64,000 nucleotides of DNA. Origin: Roseovarius indicus (lineage in GTDB: Bacteria; Pseudomonadota; Alphaproteobacteria; Rhodobacterales; Rhodobacteraceae). The notes beneath the pieces are model-generated. The model was given only the letters and a program-made list of their open reading frames with translations. It was not told where the DNA came from and did no database searches. Below, one piece after another: positions 17,514 through 26,538 of the stretch. The stretch's first letter is position 1. Every line of letters starts with the position of its first letter. A program made the translations under genes and the position numbers. The stretch spans positions 186,001-250,000 of the forward strand of contig NZ_CP031599.1 in the NCBI RefSeq assembly GCF_008728195.1, given 5' to 3'.

Positions 17514-19378
17514 GCGGCAAACCCGATACCGCGGCCGGCCTCAGTCGATCCCCGGCGGATGCCATAGCAGGCGCGCTGCGCAGCGAAGGTGCAGTCGCCA
17601 TCCTGGTCATCTGGGTGGCGGTGGTGATCGCCTTCACCGTTCTGAACGCCTACTGGGTCAGCGTCGCGGTGATGATGCTCGTGTGGTGCTACCTCTGCAC
17701 GGCCTGGAACCTGATCGGCGGCTATGTCGGCCAAGTCTCCTTTGGCCACGGGGCTTTCTTCGGTGTCGGTGCCTACTGCACCATCTACCTTGCAACCACC
17801 TATGGGATCAGTCCCTGGCTTGGGATGGTCGTCGGCATGGCCCTGTCGGTCGTTCTCGCGCTGGCGGCGGGTTACATTCCGTTCCGGAAAGGTCTCAGCC
17901 ACCTCGTCTTTGCGCTCCTGACGCTTGCCCTAGCCTATGCGCTTTTCTATGGAGTGTCAGGGGTCAGAGCACTCGGTGGCACCAACGGCATGTTCATGCC
18001 GCTTGACGAGACCGGTCTTGCGGCCCTGCGCTTTAATGATCTCTGGCCCTTTCTGCTCGTCATCGCGGTATTCAACACCGTGCTCCTTCTCGTCCTGCAG
18101 GCGCTTCTGAATTCGCGCCACGGCTTCATCTGGCGCGCCACCCGGGACAACGAGGCCGCAGCGGCGGCGTCAGGCATCAACCTCTTCAGGTCCAAGCAGC
18201 TCGCCTTCGCCATCAGCGCTGCGGCGACCTCGGTGGCGGGCGGCTTCTACGCGCAGTTCGTGGGCTTCATAGACCCGCATTCGGTGCTGGGGGTACATGT
18301 AATCATTCTGATCCTGCTGTTCTCGGTTGTCGGTGGCACCGGAACACTTCTGGGGCCGGTCGTGGGCACCCTTGTGCTCTTCCCCCTGGGCGAGATCATG
18401 CGCGTGCAGTTGATGTCGCTTGGGGCTGGCGCGCACCAGTTGGTCTACGGGGCCGCCCTTGTCGCGGTGATTCTGCTTCTGCCGGGCGGGCTGATCGGGC
18501 AGTTGCGCAGGGCACTGGGCGGGCGATGGTTTTCCGGCTTCACCCTTGCCGTGCCGCATTCCGTCGCTGCCGGGCCGTTGCCTCGGCGCCACGCCGCCGA
18601 CCTTGAGGATGGCGGGAAAATTCTCACCGCCGATGGCGTGGGCCGCGACTTTGGCGGCGTGACGGCACTGCAGTCGGTCGATCTCGAAGTCCGTCAGGGC
18701 GAAATCCTCGGCCTGATCGGCCCCAACGGCGCCGGCAAGACGACCTTCTTCAACCTGCTCGGCGGTTCCTTTCCGCCAAGCCGCGGCCGGATAACCCTGC
18801 TCGGGCAGCGCGTCGACGGGCTGGCCCCGCACGAATGCACCCAACTGGGCATCGCGCGCACCTTCCAGATCACGCAGACTTTCGCGTCCTTCACGGTGGC
18901 CGAGGCGGTGTTCACTGCCGCGCTTCCCGGCCGCTCCTTCGACGAAGCCCGCAGCATCGCAGGTCGGGTGCTTGTCCGCGTCGGGCTCGAGGCGCGCCGG
19001 GATGTGCCCTGTGCAGAGCTCACGCTGTCCGAGCGTCGTCGGCTGGAAATTGCGCGTGCCCTTGCAACGGGACCTTCTCTGTTGCTGCTCGACGAAGTCA
19101 TGGCGGGGCTTACACCGACCGAGGTGACAAGCGTGATCACGCTCATCCGTGGCCTGCGCGCGGAAGGAATCACCGTGGTGATCATCGAGCACGTGATGCA
19201 TGCGGTGATGGAGCTTTGCGACCGGATTGTGGTGCTCGATGCGGGCGCGGTGATAGCCGAGGGGCTGCCAAGCGAGGTCAGTCGGGATCCCCACGTGATC
19301 GAAGCCTATCTCGGCAAGCGCGCGCAGCAAGCCTCTGCCGCCGCAGCATCCGACAACGCCGACAACGGAGAAACCTGA
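17510..19378 (+). CDS. Fused LivM permease - LivG ATP-binding protein
   Basis: A 622-residue fusion. Residues about 30-345 form a LivM-type permease (CYLCTAWNLIGGYVGQVSFGHGAF near 64, GGTGTLLGPVVGT near 280). Residues about 365-622 form a LivG-type ATPase with Walker A GPNGAGKTT near 404 and Walker B LLLLDEVMAGL near 525. The ABC signature is degenerate: where LivG usually has LSYGQQRRLEIA, this reads LTLSERRRLEIA. The C-terminal tail is rich in Ala/Asp/Asn. Such fusions occur in alphaproteobacteria. The partner ATPase at 20551 has a normal signature, so the transporter may have one impaired ATP site. Confidence 0.93.
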   Translation: MSGKPDTAAGLSRSPADAIAGALRSEGAVAILVIWVAVVIAFTVLNAYWVSVAVMMLVWCYLCTAWNLIGGYVGQVSFGHGAFFGVGAYCTIYLATTYGISPWLGMVVGMALSVVLALAAGYIPFRKGLSHLVFALLTLALAYALFYGVSGVRALGGTNGMFMPLDETGLAALRFNDLWPFLLVIAVFNTVLLLVLQALLNSRHGFIWRATRDNEAAAAASGINLFRSKQLAFAISAAATSVAGGFYAQFVGFIDPHSVLGVHVIILILLFSVVGGTGTLLGPVVGTLVLFPLGEIMRVQLMSLGAGAHQLVYGAALVAVILLLPGGLIGQLRRALGGRWFSGFTLAVPHSVAAGPLPRRHAADLEDGGKILTADGVGRDFGGVTALQSVDLEVRQGEILGLIGPNGAGKTTFFNLLGGSFPPSRGRITLLGQRVDGLAPHECTQLGIARTFQITQTFASFTVAEAVFTAALPGRSFDEARSIAGRVLVRVGLEARRDVPCAELTLSERRRLEIARALATGPSLLLLDEVMAGLTPTEVTSVITLIRGLRAEGITVVIIEHVMHAVMELCDRIVVLDAGAVIAEGLPSEVSRDPHVIEAYLGKRAQQASAAAASDNADNGET

Positions 19379-20554
19379 ATGATGATGTTTGATCTGCCCG
19401 AGGACGTCAGGGAAGTGCAGCAGATGGTGCGGCGCGTCGCCAACGAGCGCGTGGCGCCCCGCGCCCACGAAATCGACCGCAGCGGGGAGTACCCGCAGGA
19501 CATGTTCGATCTGCTGCGCGAACTGGGGATGTTCACCTTGCCGTTTCCGGCCGAGCACGGCGGGATGGGAAGCCAGCTTGCCGCCTGCGTCGCGGTCGAG
19601 GAACTGGCGCGCGTCTGCTATAATACCGCCTATCTGCTGATCGTGCAGTGGGTCCCGTTCGGTGCGATCCTGTTCGGCGGTGACGAGGCCCAGAAGGCGC
19701 GCTTCCTGCCCGGCCTGGCCGATGGCAGCCTGCGGAGTGCGCTGGCGGTCACCGAGCCGCAAAGCGGATCGGATGTTGCCGGGATCCGCACCCGCGCTGT
19801 GCGCGAGGGCGACGCTTATCGCATCAATGGCCAGAAAATCTGGAGCACCAACTCGGCGGTCGCCGACTTTGTTCTGGTCGCGGCCAAGACCGGCGCCAGC
19901 GACAGCACCGGAGAGATCAACTTCTTCATCGTCGAAAAGGGCACGAAGGGCTTCGAGCTTGGCCGCAAGGAAGACAAGCTGGGCGCCCGGGGCGTGCCTT
20001 CGAACGCACTGCATTTCGAGGACATGATCGTGCCCGCCGCCAACCGGATCGGCCCCGAGGGCAGGGGCTTCAAGATCGTGATGGAAGCGTTCAACCAGTC
20101 GCGTCCGATCATCGGGGCACGCGGCGTCGGTCTGGCCCAGGGAGCGATGGAACTGGCGCGCGATTTCATCCTCGAACGGCAGGCCTTCGGGCAGGCGGTA
20201 TCCGACTTCCAGGGCGTGCGCTGGATGATCGCCGACATGGCAACCGGAGTGGAAGCATCGCGGCTGCTGGTCTATCGCGCCGCCGCCCTGGTGGACGCCG
20301 GCAAGACAGGAACCGAACTGGCCGCGGCGGCCGCGATGGCCAAGCGGTTCGCCACCGACACCGCGATGCAGGTGGCCCAGGACGCCGTCCAGCTTTTCGG
20401 GGCGGCGGGCATCTCGAGCGAGGTTCCGATCAACCGCTACTTCCGCGACGCCAAGGTTCTGCAGATCATCGAGGGCACCAACCAGATTCAGCGCAACATC
20501 ATCTCCAACACGATCCTGGGCCGGCCCCGCACATCTACTCGGGGCCCAAGATGA
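19379..20554 (+). CDS. Acyl-CoA dehydrogenase encoded inside the ABC transporter operon
   Basis: The 391-residue enzyme has LPFPAEHGGMGSQ (about 53), LAVTEPQSGSDVAG (about 121), INGQKIWSTNSAVADF (about 143) and the standard base motif IIEGTNQIQR near the C-terminus. A normal dehydrogenation of a straight or simple branched acyl-CoA is expected. It begins directly at the stop of the livMG fusion and its end overlaps the livF start by four bases, so it is co-translated with the transporter. This suggests that it oxidises the CoA ester of the imported compound. Confidence 0.94.
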   Translation: MMMFDLPEDVREVQQMVRRVANERVAPRAHEIDRSGEYPQDMFDLLRELGMFTLPFPAEHGGMGSQLAACVAVEELARVCYNTAYLLIVQWVPFGAILFGGDEAQKARFLPGLADGSLRSALAVTEPQSGSDVAGIRTRAVREGDAYRINGQKIWSTNSAVADFVLVAAKTGASDSTGEINFFIVEKGTKGFELGRKEDKLGARGVPSNALHFEDMIVPAANRIGPEGRGFKIVMEAFNQSRPIIGARGVGLAQGAMELARDFILERQAFGQAVSDFQGVRWMIADMATGVEASRLLVYRAAALVDAGKTGTELAAAAAMAKRFATDTAMQVAQDAVQLFGAAGISSEVPINRYFRDAKVLQIIEGTNQIQRNIISNTILGRPRTSTRGPR

Positions 20555-21258
20555 AGCTGTCGATCGAGTCTCTCGTCTCCGGTTACGGTCTGCTCGACGT
20601 GCTCCACGGTGTCAGCATCGAGATCGCCGAGGGCGAGGTCGTGGCTGTGATCGGGCCGAACGGCGCGGGCAAATCCACCCTTCTGCGCACGATTTCGGGC
20701 CTCGTGGCCGCCCGTTCCGGGACAATCCGCTACGATGGCAAGGAGATCGGCGGCCTTGCCGCCAGCGAGATCCCGCGCCTTGGCCTCGTTCATGTACCCG
20801 AGGCGCGGCACGTCTTCGGGTCGCTCACGGTCGAACAGAACCTGATCGTGGGCGCAAGTGCCGCATCCAACACGAAAGACCGGAAGAGCGCCCTTTCCGA
20901 GGTTTACGAACTCTTTCCGATGCTGAGCCAGAAGGCCCGCGAACTTGCCGGAGGGCTCTCGGGCGGTCAGCAGCAGATGCTGGCGATCGGGCGCGCGCTT
21001 ATGTCCCGGCCCAGCATGATCATGCTCGACGAGCCGTCGCTCGGCCTCGCGCCTCTGGTGGTCGAGCAGATGTACGAGGCCCTCGACGGTCTTCGCCGCA
21101 CCGGCCTGACCATTCTTCTCGTGGAACAGGATGTCTACATGGCGCTGGATTTCGCCAGCCGCGCCTATGTTCTGGAAAACGGGACAATCGCTCTCACCGG
21201 AGCCTCCGACGTCTTGCGCCACGACGATCACGTGCGCCGTTCGTATTTGGGAATCTGA
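20551..21258 (+). CDS. Branched-chain-type ABC transporter ATP-binding protein, LivF family
   Basis: Second ATPase of the Liv-type importer, 235 residues, the normal LivF length. It has Walker A GPNGAGKST near 36, a complete signature LSGGQQQMLAIGRAL near 137, and Walker B MIMLDEPSLGLAPL near 153. The LivF-typical VPEARHVFGSLTVEQNL lies near 78. It overlaps the acyl-CoA dehydrogenase stop codon and closes the operon. It converges with the minus-strand gene ending at 21333, and no clear terminator is visible in the 74-base gap. Confidence 0.95.
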   Translation: MKLSIESLVSGYGLLDVLHGVSIEIAEGEVVAVIGPNGAGKSTLLRTISGLVAARSGTIRYDGKEIGGLAASEIPRLGLVHVPEARHVFGSLTVEQNLIVGASAASNTKDRKSALSEVYELFPMLSQKARELAGGLSGGQQQMLAIGRALMSRPSMIMLDEPSLGLAPLVVEQMYEALDGLRRTGLTILLVEQDVYMALDFASRAYVLENGTIALTGASDVLRHDDHVRRSYLGI

Positions 21259-21332
21259 CCCGCCCTGTGTCCGCATTCCGCCTGCCATTCAGACCGGCAG
21301 CGGCGGCAGACCGTGCGCAAACTGCGGACCGA

Positions 21333-22487
21333 TCAGCCCCGCAGCGCCGAGATGCCCAGGGCCCCCTGCGCCAAAAGCAGCGCCTGAAGCTGGTTCGTGC
21401 CTTCGGCAATCGTCAGATGGCGCACGTCGCGATAGTAGCGCTCCACCGGGAAGTCCCGGGTATAGCCCGCCCCGCCATGCACCTGCAAAGCGGTCTCGCA
21501 GACCCTGAGCGCCGTGTCGGAATTGTGGCGCTTGGCCATCGAGCAGGCGCGGCCACGATCCGGCGCGCTCCGGTCCAGCGCGTCGGCCGCCCGGCAGGCC
21601 AGCAGACGCGAGGTTTCCACGCCGGTCATCATGTCGGCGATCATCTGCTGAACCAGTTGGAAACCGCCGATCTTGCGCCCGAACTGTTCCCGTTCACCGG
21701 CATAGCGCAGCGCCGCCTCATAGGCGGCAATCGACAGGCCCAGGCAGGTGAAGGATACAAAGCAGCGGCCCACGTTCAGGTAGTGTTTGGCGATGGCAAA
21801 GGCCTCGCCCTCGGTGCCGATCAGATGATCGGGGGGCAGCGCCACGTCCTCAAACAGAAGCTCGCCCAGCGGGCAGGCGTTCATGCCCATGCTGCGCACC
21901 TCGCGCGCCGAGAACCCGGGTGTGCCCGCCTCGACCACGAAGGCCGAGACGCCCGCGCCATCACCTTCGCCCGATCGCGCGAAGACCACCCCCAGATCGG
22001 CCCCGGTCCCGTTCGAGATATAGAGCTTTCGGCCGTTCAGCCGCCAGCCATCGCCGTCGCGCCGGGCCCTTGTTTCGACATTGCTGGCGTCCGAGCCGAC
22101 ATTGGGTTCGGTCAGTGCGAAGAAGGCGGTTTTGCGGCCCGAAATCAGATCGCCGAGCCATCTTTGCTGCTGCTCTGGCGTGCCGCGCTGCGCGATGATC
22201 ATCAGGACCAGGTTGGAGGTGCTGACGATGCTGCGCAGCGACGGCCAGACTTGCGACAGCTCACACAGGAGCGTGCAATAGGTGAGGTAGTCCAGCCCCG
22301 CCCCGCCCTGCGCCTCGGGCAAAAGACCGCCCAGAAGGCCGAACTCGCCCATCTTTTGCAACACTTCGGGCGGCGGCGGACGGTGGGCATCCTCATGCGC
22401 CTCGACCAGGGGTGCCACCTCGGCGTCAAGATATTTGCGGAAGCTGCGCCGCGCCGTTTCCTGCCAGTCGTCCAGGTCGAAATGCAT
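21333..22487 (-). CDS. Acyl-CoA dehydrogenase
   Basis: The 384-residue enzyme has LLPEAQGGAGLDYL (about 55), FALTEPNVGSDASN (about 123), LNGRKLYISNGTGAD (about 149) and the standard catalytic AEGTNQLQ near the C-terminus. It is the last gene of a long minus-strand operon that starts at 33402 and lies six bases behind a class III CoA-transferase. It probably dehydrogenates an intermediate of that pathway. The second dehydrogenase of the operon (28550) also has the canonical base, which implies two successive oxidation rounds or two chain lengths. Confidence 0.94.
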   Translation of the reverse strand: MHFDLDDWQETARRSFRKYLDAEVAPLVEAHEDAHRPPPPEVLQKMGEFGLLGGLLPEAQGGAGLDYLTYCTLLCELSQVWPSLRSIVSTSNLVLMIIAQRGTPEQQQRWLGDLISGRKTAFFALTEPNVGSDASNVETRARRDGDGWRLNGRKLYISNGTGADLGVVFARSGEGDGAGVSAFVVEAGTPGFSAREVRSMGMNACPLGELLFEDVALPPDHLIGTEGEAFAIAKHYLNVGRCFVSFTCLGLSIAAYEAALRYAGEREQFGRKIGGFQLVQQMIADMMTGVETSRLLACRAADALDRSAPDRGRACSMAKRHNSDTALRVCETALQVHGGAGYTRDFPVERYYRDVRHLTIAEGTNQLQALLLAQGALGISALRG

Positions 22488-22493
22488 CTGCCC

Positions 22494-23615
22494 TCACTCC
22501 GTCTCTTCGGCGTGGTCCAGAATTTCGGCCTGATGCTCGCCCACTGTCGGGACGTGGCCAGCCGGGTCGCTCATTCCGGCCATCGGCACAGGGAAGGCCA
22601 TCACCTGTGCCGCGCCGGCTGAGTGCACCATCCCGCGCGCCTTGACCTGCGGGTCTCGGGCCAGATCCTCCAGCCTGTTGACCGGGGCGAAGGGAACGTC
22701 CTCGACCTCGAAGATCTCCGCCCAATGCGCATAGGGACGCGCGGCGATCAACGGGGTCAAGGCGGCGCGGATATCGTCCGCGCGGTCGGTGCGTGCGGCA
22801 AAGTCATCAAGCGCCGGATCGTCGAAGCCCGTCATCCCCGTGGCGCGGATCAGGCGGCGGAAGAAATGCGTCTCGATCGCCCCGATGGTTATGTAGTTGC
22901 CGTCGGCGGTCTCGAAGATGCCATAGGCGGCCCGGCGCAGGATGTCGGCCTTTGTGATCTCGCGTCCGGCCTGGCGTCCAGCGTCCCACACACCGTAGCG
23001 CGGGGCGACCCAGCTGGCCAGCGCGTCGGTGATCGCCACGTCGAGATACTGGCCCCGCCCCGTGGCGTCGCGTCCGCGCAACGCGGCAAGAATGGTGATG
23101 ATGGCATACATGGCTGCCGAGAGATCCCCGATTGGCACGCCAGTCGTGTATTCAGGCGGTCCGTCGGGCGCGCCCGAGATCGCCACCGCGCCCGCCATCG
23201 CCGCGTAGTTCAGATCATGCCCCGGCCAGTCGCTCGCCGGCCCGGTCTGACCATAGCCGCTGACCGAACAGTAGACGAGGCCGGGATTGAGCGCCGAAAG
23301 CGTCTCATAGTCGATGCCCAGCCGTGCGGTCACGCCCGGGCGATAACCCTCGATCACCACGTCCGCCCGTTTGGCCAGCCGCAGGAAAGCCGCGCGGTCT
23401 GTGTCATCCTTTAGGTTCAGGGCGATGCTTTTCTTGCCGCGGTTCACGGCGGCAAAGAGGCCGGGGAACAGGGCGCGAGCGGCGTCGCCCGCGGGACGTT
23501 CGACCTTGATGACCTCGGCCCCCATCTCAGCCAGTTGCTGCGTGGCATAGGGTCCGGGCAGAAGCTCGGTCAGATCGAGGATACGAAGCCCCGAAAGCGG
23601 TGCAGTGCCGGTCAT
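22494..23615 (-). CDS. Class III (CaiB/BaiF) CoA-transferase
   Basis: The 373-residue CoA-transferase begins LSGLRILDLTELLPGPYATQ. It has EMGAEVIKVERPAGD (about 36), NRGKKSIALNLKDD (about 64), SGYGQTGPASDWPGHDLNY (about 124), and the likely nucleophile Asp in GVPIGDLSAAMYA. ATG at 23615 is preceded by AGGAGAG and overlaps the stop of the lyase-like gene upstream (ATGA). This coupling suggests that the CoA-transferase and the citrate-synthase-fold protein act on linked intermediates, for example re-using CoA from a product thioester. Confidence 0.92.
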   Translation of the reverse strand: MTGTAPLSGLRILDLTELLPGPYATQQLAEMGAEVIKVERPAGDAARALFPGLFAAVNRGKKSIALNLKDDTDRAAFLRLAKRADVVIEGYRPGVTARLGIDYETLSALNPGLVYCSVSGYGQTGPASDWPGHDLNYAAMAGAVAISGAPDGPPEYTTGVPIGDLSAAMYAIITILAALRGRDATGRGQYLDVAITDALASWVAPRYGVWDAGRQAGREITKADILRRAAYGIFETADGNYITIGAIETHFFRRLIRATGMTGFDDPALDDFAARTDRADDIRAALTPLIAARPYAHWAEIFEVEDVPFAPVNRLEDLARDPQVKARGMVHSAGAAQVMAFPVPMAGMSDPAGHVPTVGEHQAEILDHAEETE

Positions 23616-24430
23616 TTTTGCTCTCCTGTGCTGTCCGCGCGGTCCGGGTCTACGATCCCGGCGCATTCCGCCGAGTCGTCCTGTTCCAGGATCATGTCCC
23701 AGATCTTCTGACCCTGTGGATTTTCGAGTTCTTCCATCAGATGCGCCAGAAGCCCGGCGGATCGGCCAATCAGGGCGAAGGCCCGCGCCCAGATCGGGGC
23801 AAGCCCCATGTCCGAAACGGTGGCCCCGACCGCGCCGGCGGCGTTGATGGGCAGGAGGCGGCCATATTCCTCACGCGCGGCGGTCTCGACAGCCGTCATG
23901 AAGCGCCAGTGCCGCCCGTCGAACCCGTTCTCGCCCGCGATGCGGCGCAGGACCGGCGTGCGGGGGTCACCCGCCACATGGATCGGATGACCGAGGCCTG
24001 GCACGATCCGGCGCGCGGCGCGAAAGGCGCATACGACCTCTTGCGCGCGGGCGGCATAGGCCGCGTCATCGTCGCTGTCGGACAGCTCGCCGATCTCGTC
24101 GCGGGCAAAGGCCGCGGCGTTCTGCATGGTGCCCAGAAAATGATTCCCCGCGCCCAGCAAGCCCGCAGCCACCGCGCCCTGGAGCGATTCCGGCGCGCCC
24201 AGGATCGTCATTCGCGCAGCAATGGCGCTGGGGGTAAGGCCGTGATCGGTGGCGGTGACGATGATCGCGTTGGTCATCGCACGGGTGCGGGCATCCGGCA
24301 CCTTCCCCGTGGCGGTGAAATAGATCATGTCGATGAAATCCAATTTGCCGAGGATGTCGTCGGCCAGATCGCGCCCGCGCACGTAGATGCGGTCGCGCGT
24401 GGTGAAGCCGATATCCGTCTTTACCGTCAT
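23612..24430 (-). CDS. Citrate-synthase-fold protein, citryl-CoA-lyase-like, paralogue of 10870
   Basis: The 272-residue protein is collinear with the product of 10870: ATDHGLTPSAIAARMTILGAPESLQ (about 61), RRIVPGLGHPIHVAGDPRTP (about 140) and LLPINAAGAVGA (about 192). His148 is the retained His320-type residue. The His274 position reads GTMQNA (Gln103) and the Asp375 position reads Asn196, as in the paralogue. The stretch DSDDDAA near 117 differs from the paralogue. It overlaps both neighbours by four bases in an operon with no thiolase, so it is the best candidate there for carbon-carbon cleavage. That role is inference. Confidence 0.86.
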   Translation of the reverse strand: MTVKTDIGFTTRDRIYVRGRDLADDILGKLDFIDMIYFTATGKVPDARTRAMTNAIIVTATDHGLTPSAIAARMTILGAPESLQGAVAAGLLGAGNHFLGTMQNAAAFARDEIGELSDSDDDAAYAARAQEVVCAFRAARRIVPGLGHPIHVAGDPRTPVLRRIAGENGFDGRHWRFMTAVETAAREEYGRLLPINAAGAVGATVSDMGLAPIWARAFALIGRSAGLLAHLMEELENPQGQKIWDMILEQDDSAECAGIVDPDRADSTGEQK

Positions 24431-26538
24431 TGTCTTGCCTTCCCTTCTGTGTTGCTCGGAGCGCGCAGGATCACCGCGTCAAGGACCGTGGCACCCACCG
24501 GACCGGCGCGCACCGGATTGAGGTCCATCTCAGCGATGTCGCCGCGCGCACCCAGGGCGGCCAGGATCACGAGAAGATCGGCAAGCGCGCCCAGCTCGGC
24601 GCCCGGGCGGCCGCGCAGCGGACCCAGCAGCGCGCGGCCGCGGATCTCGTCGATCATCGCGCGCGCTTCGGTGCGTCCGAAGGGCGCGGCGCGGTGCGTA
24701 ACGTCAGAAAGCGCCTCGACCATGACGCCGCCGAGGCCGAAGCTGACCACCGGGCCGAACACCGGATCGCGGTGCAGTCCCGCCATCACCTCGACCCCCG
24801 GCCCCTGTTCCATGCGCTCGACCAAGGCACGGTCAAGCCTGTGTCCCTGCGCCGCAAGTGACGCCGTGATCGCGTCCCAGGCTGCCGCCAGCGCCTCCGC
24901 ATCCGTCAGTCTGACAGCCACGGCCCCGGCTTCGGTCTTGTGCAGAAGGCCAGGCACCAGCGCCTTGAGTACTACCGGAAATCCGATCCCGCGTGCCGCC
25001 GCGTCCGCCTCCTGGGCGCTGGTCACAACCCGGCCTTCGGGCACCGTCAGACCAAGTCCGGCCAGCGCTGCCTTGGCCGCGGCCTCGTCCAGTTCGCCGG
25101 GCGGAAGCGCGGGCAGCGACGGAGCGTCGATGCCCGAGGCGGTCCAGTCGCCGCGCCAGATCAGCCGCTTCAGCGCCGTGACCGCCTTGCCCAGACTGCG
25201 AAAGGGCGCCAGCCCTGCCGCGTTCAGCGTGCTATAGCCTGCGGCGCGGTGCCCGCTCATCCACACCGGCACCAACAGCGCCGCACTGTCCGGCGCAAGT
25301 GCGACCATGTCGTCGGCGGACCGGTCGGTAATCGGGCCGTAATCGGCCGGGATCGGCAAGAGCACCACATCGGTGGCCGGATCGCGTGCCACCAGAGACA
25401 GGCAGTCGCGGTTGAGCGTATCCTGGGTGAAGACCTGGGTGGTCAGGTCCACCGGGTTTTCGAGCGCCGCATAAGACGGGGCCAGCGCACGCAACCCCGC
25501 GCGGGTGTCGGGGGCCAGTTCGGACAGGGTCAGGCCGGCGCTGCCCACCATGTCCGCGGCCAGCGCGGCAGTGCCGCCCGAAAAGGAATAGACGCAGATG
25601 CCCTGCCGTCGGGCGATGCCCGCACGCTCGAACAGTGCCGCCGTGTCGATCAACTCGTCCAGATCGTCCACCTCGACGATGCCGTGCTGGCGAAACAGCG
25701 CCGAGGTGACCGTCGCCGACCCCGCCAGCGCGGCGGTGTGCGAACGGGTGGCAGCAACGCCATAGTCCGACTTGCCCACCTTCATCGCCACCACCGGCTT
25801 GCCGGCGCGGGCGGCGGCGCGGGCAGCAGCCAGAAAGCGCGGCCCGTCGCGGAAGCCTTCAGCGAGAAGCGCGATTACCTTTATGTCGGGATCGCCCACC
25901 ATGTGGTGCACGACATCGGCCATGGTCAGGTCTGCCTCGTTGCCGGTAGAGCACCACAGGCCGACGCCGATTCCGCGTTCGCTGGCCTGGATAAAGGCAC
26001 GGCCAAGCCCGCCGCCCTGGGTGACAAGCCCGATGCCGCCGCCCAGCGTGTCGTTCTTGAACACCGGCGAGAAGGTCAGCCCGAGGCGGCGATTGATGTT
26101 GCTCAGCCCCGGCGAGTTCGGACCGTAGATGCGCATCCCGCTTTGCCGGGCGATTTCGGCCATCTCGGTTTCAGCGGCCCGGCCCTCATCCCCGGTTTCA
26201 CCAAAGCCAGAGGTGAAGACCACCGCGAAACCAGTTCCTGCCGCCGCGCAATCGCGCAAGGCGCCCACCACCGCATCGGCAGGAAGGCACACCACCGCCA
26301 CATCGACGGGACCAGGCAAGGCCGAAATTGCGGGATAGGCAAGAAGACCATGCACCCTTTCACGCCCGGGATTGACCGGGAAGATCTGCCCATCGAAGTC
26401 GGAATGCTCGGTAAGGTTCAGCAAGGTATCGCTGCCCACGCTACGCGGCCTTTCACTGGCCCCCAGGATCGCCACGCTGCGTGGCGACAAGAGCCGCGAA
26501 AGATCGGGAAAGTCGCGGGCGACCACCTGCTCAACCAC
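24427..26538 (-). CDS. Acetyl-CoA synthetase (ADP-forming)-type acyl-CoA synthetase, fused alpha-beta
   Basis: The 703-residue protein has a CoA-binding domain (SPRSVAILGASERP near 18), a succinyl-CoA-ligase-like domain with the phosphohistidine region ATRSHTAALAGS (His267), and a C-terminal ATP-grasp domain (GFPVVLKALVPGLLHKTEAG near 522). It should interconvert acyl-CoA, ADP and phosphate with acid, CoA and ATP, either activating an acid or conserving energy from a thioester. The start is GTG at 26538, overlapping the MaoC stop by eight bases. It is one of three such systems in the window. Short leucine/glycine differences leave the substrate open. Confidence 0.92.
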   Translation of the reverse strand: MVEQVVARDFPDLSRLLSPRSVAILGASERPRSVGSDTLLNLTEHSDFDGQIFPVNPGRERVHGLLAYPAISALPGPVDVAVVCLPADAVVGALRDCAAAGTGFAVVFTSGFGETGDEGRAAETEMAEIARQSGMRIYGPNSPGLSNINRRLGLTFSPVFKNDTLGGGIGLVTQGGGLGRAFIQASERGIGVGLWCSTGNEADLTMADVVHHMVGDPDIKVIALLAEGFRDGPRFLAAARAAARAGKPVVAMKVGKSDYGVAATRSHTAALAGSATVTSALFRQHGIVEVDDLDELIDTAALFERAGIARRQGICVYSFSGGTAALAADMVGSAGLTLSELAPDTRAGLRALAPSYAALENPVDLTTQVFTQDTLNRDCLSLVARDPATDVVLLPIPADYGPITDRSADDMVALAPDSAALLVPVWMSGHRAAGYSTLNAAGLAPFRSLGKAVTALKRLIWRGDWTASGIDAPSLPALPPGELDEAAAKAALAGLGLTVPEGRVVTSAQEADAAARGIGFPVVLKALVPGLLHKTEAGAVAVRLTDAEALAAAWDAITASLAAQGHRLDRALVERMEQGPGVEVMAGLHRDPVFGPVVSFGLGGVMVEALSDVTHRAAPFGRTEARAMIDEIRGRALLGPLRGRPGAELGALADLLVILAALGARGDIAEMDLNPVRAGPVGATVLDAVILRAPSNTEGKARQ

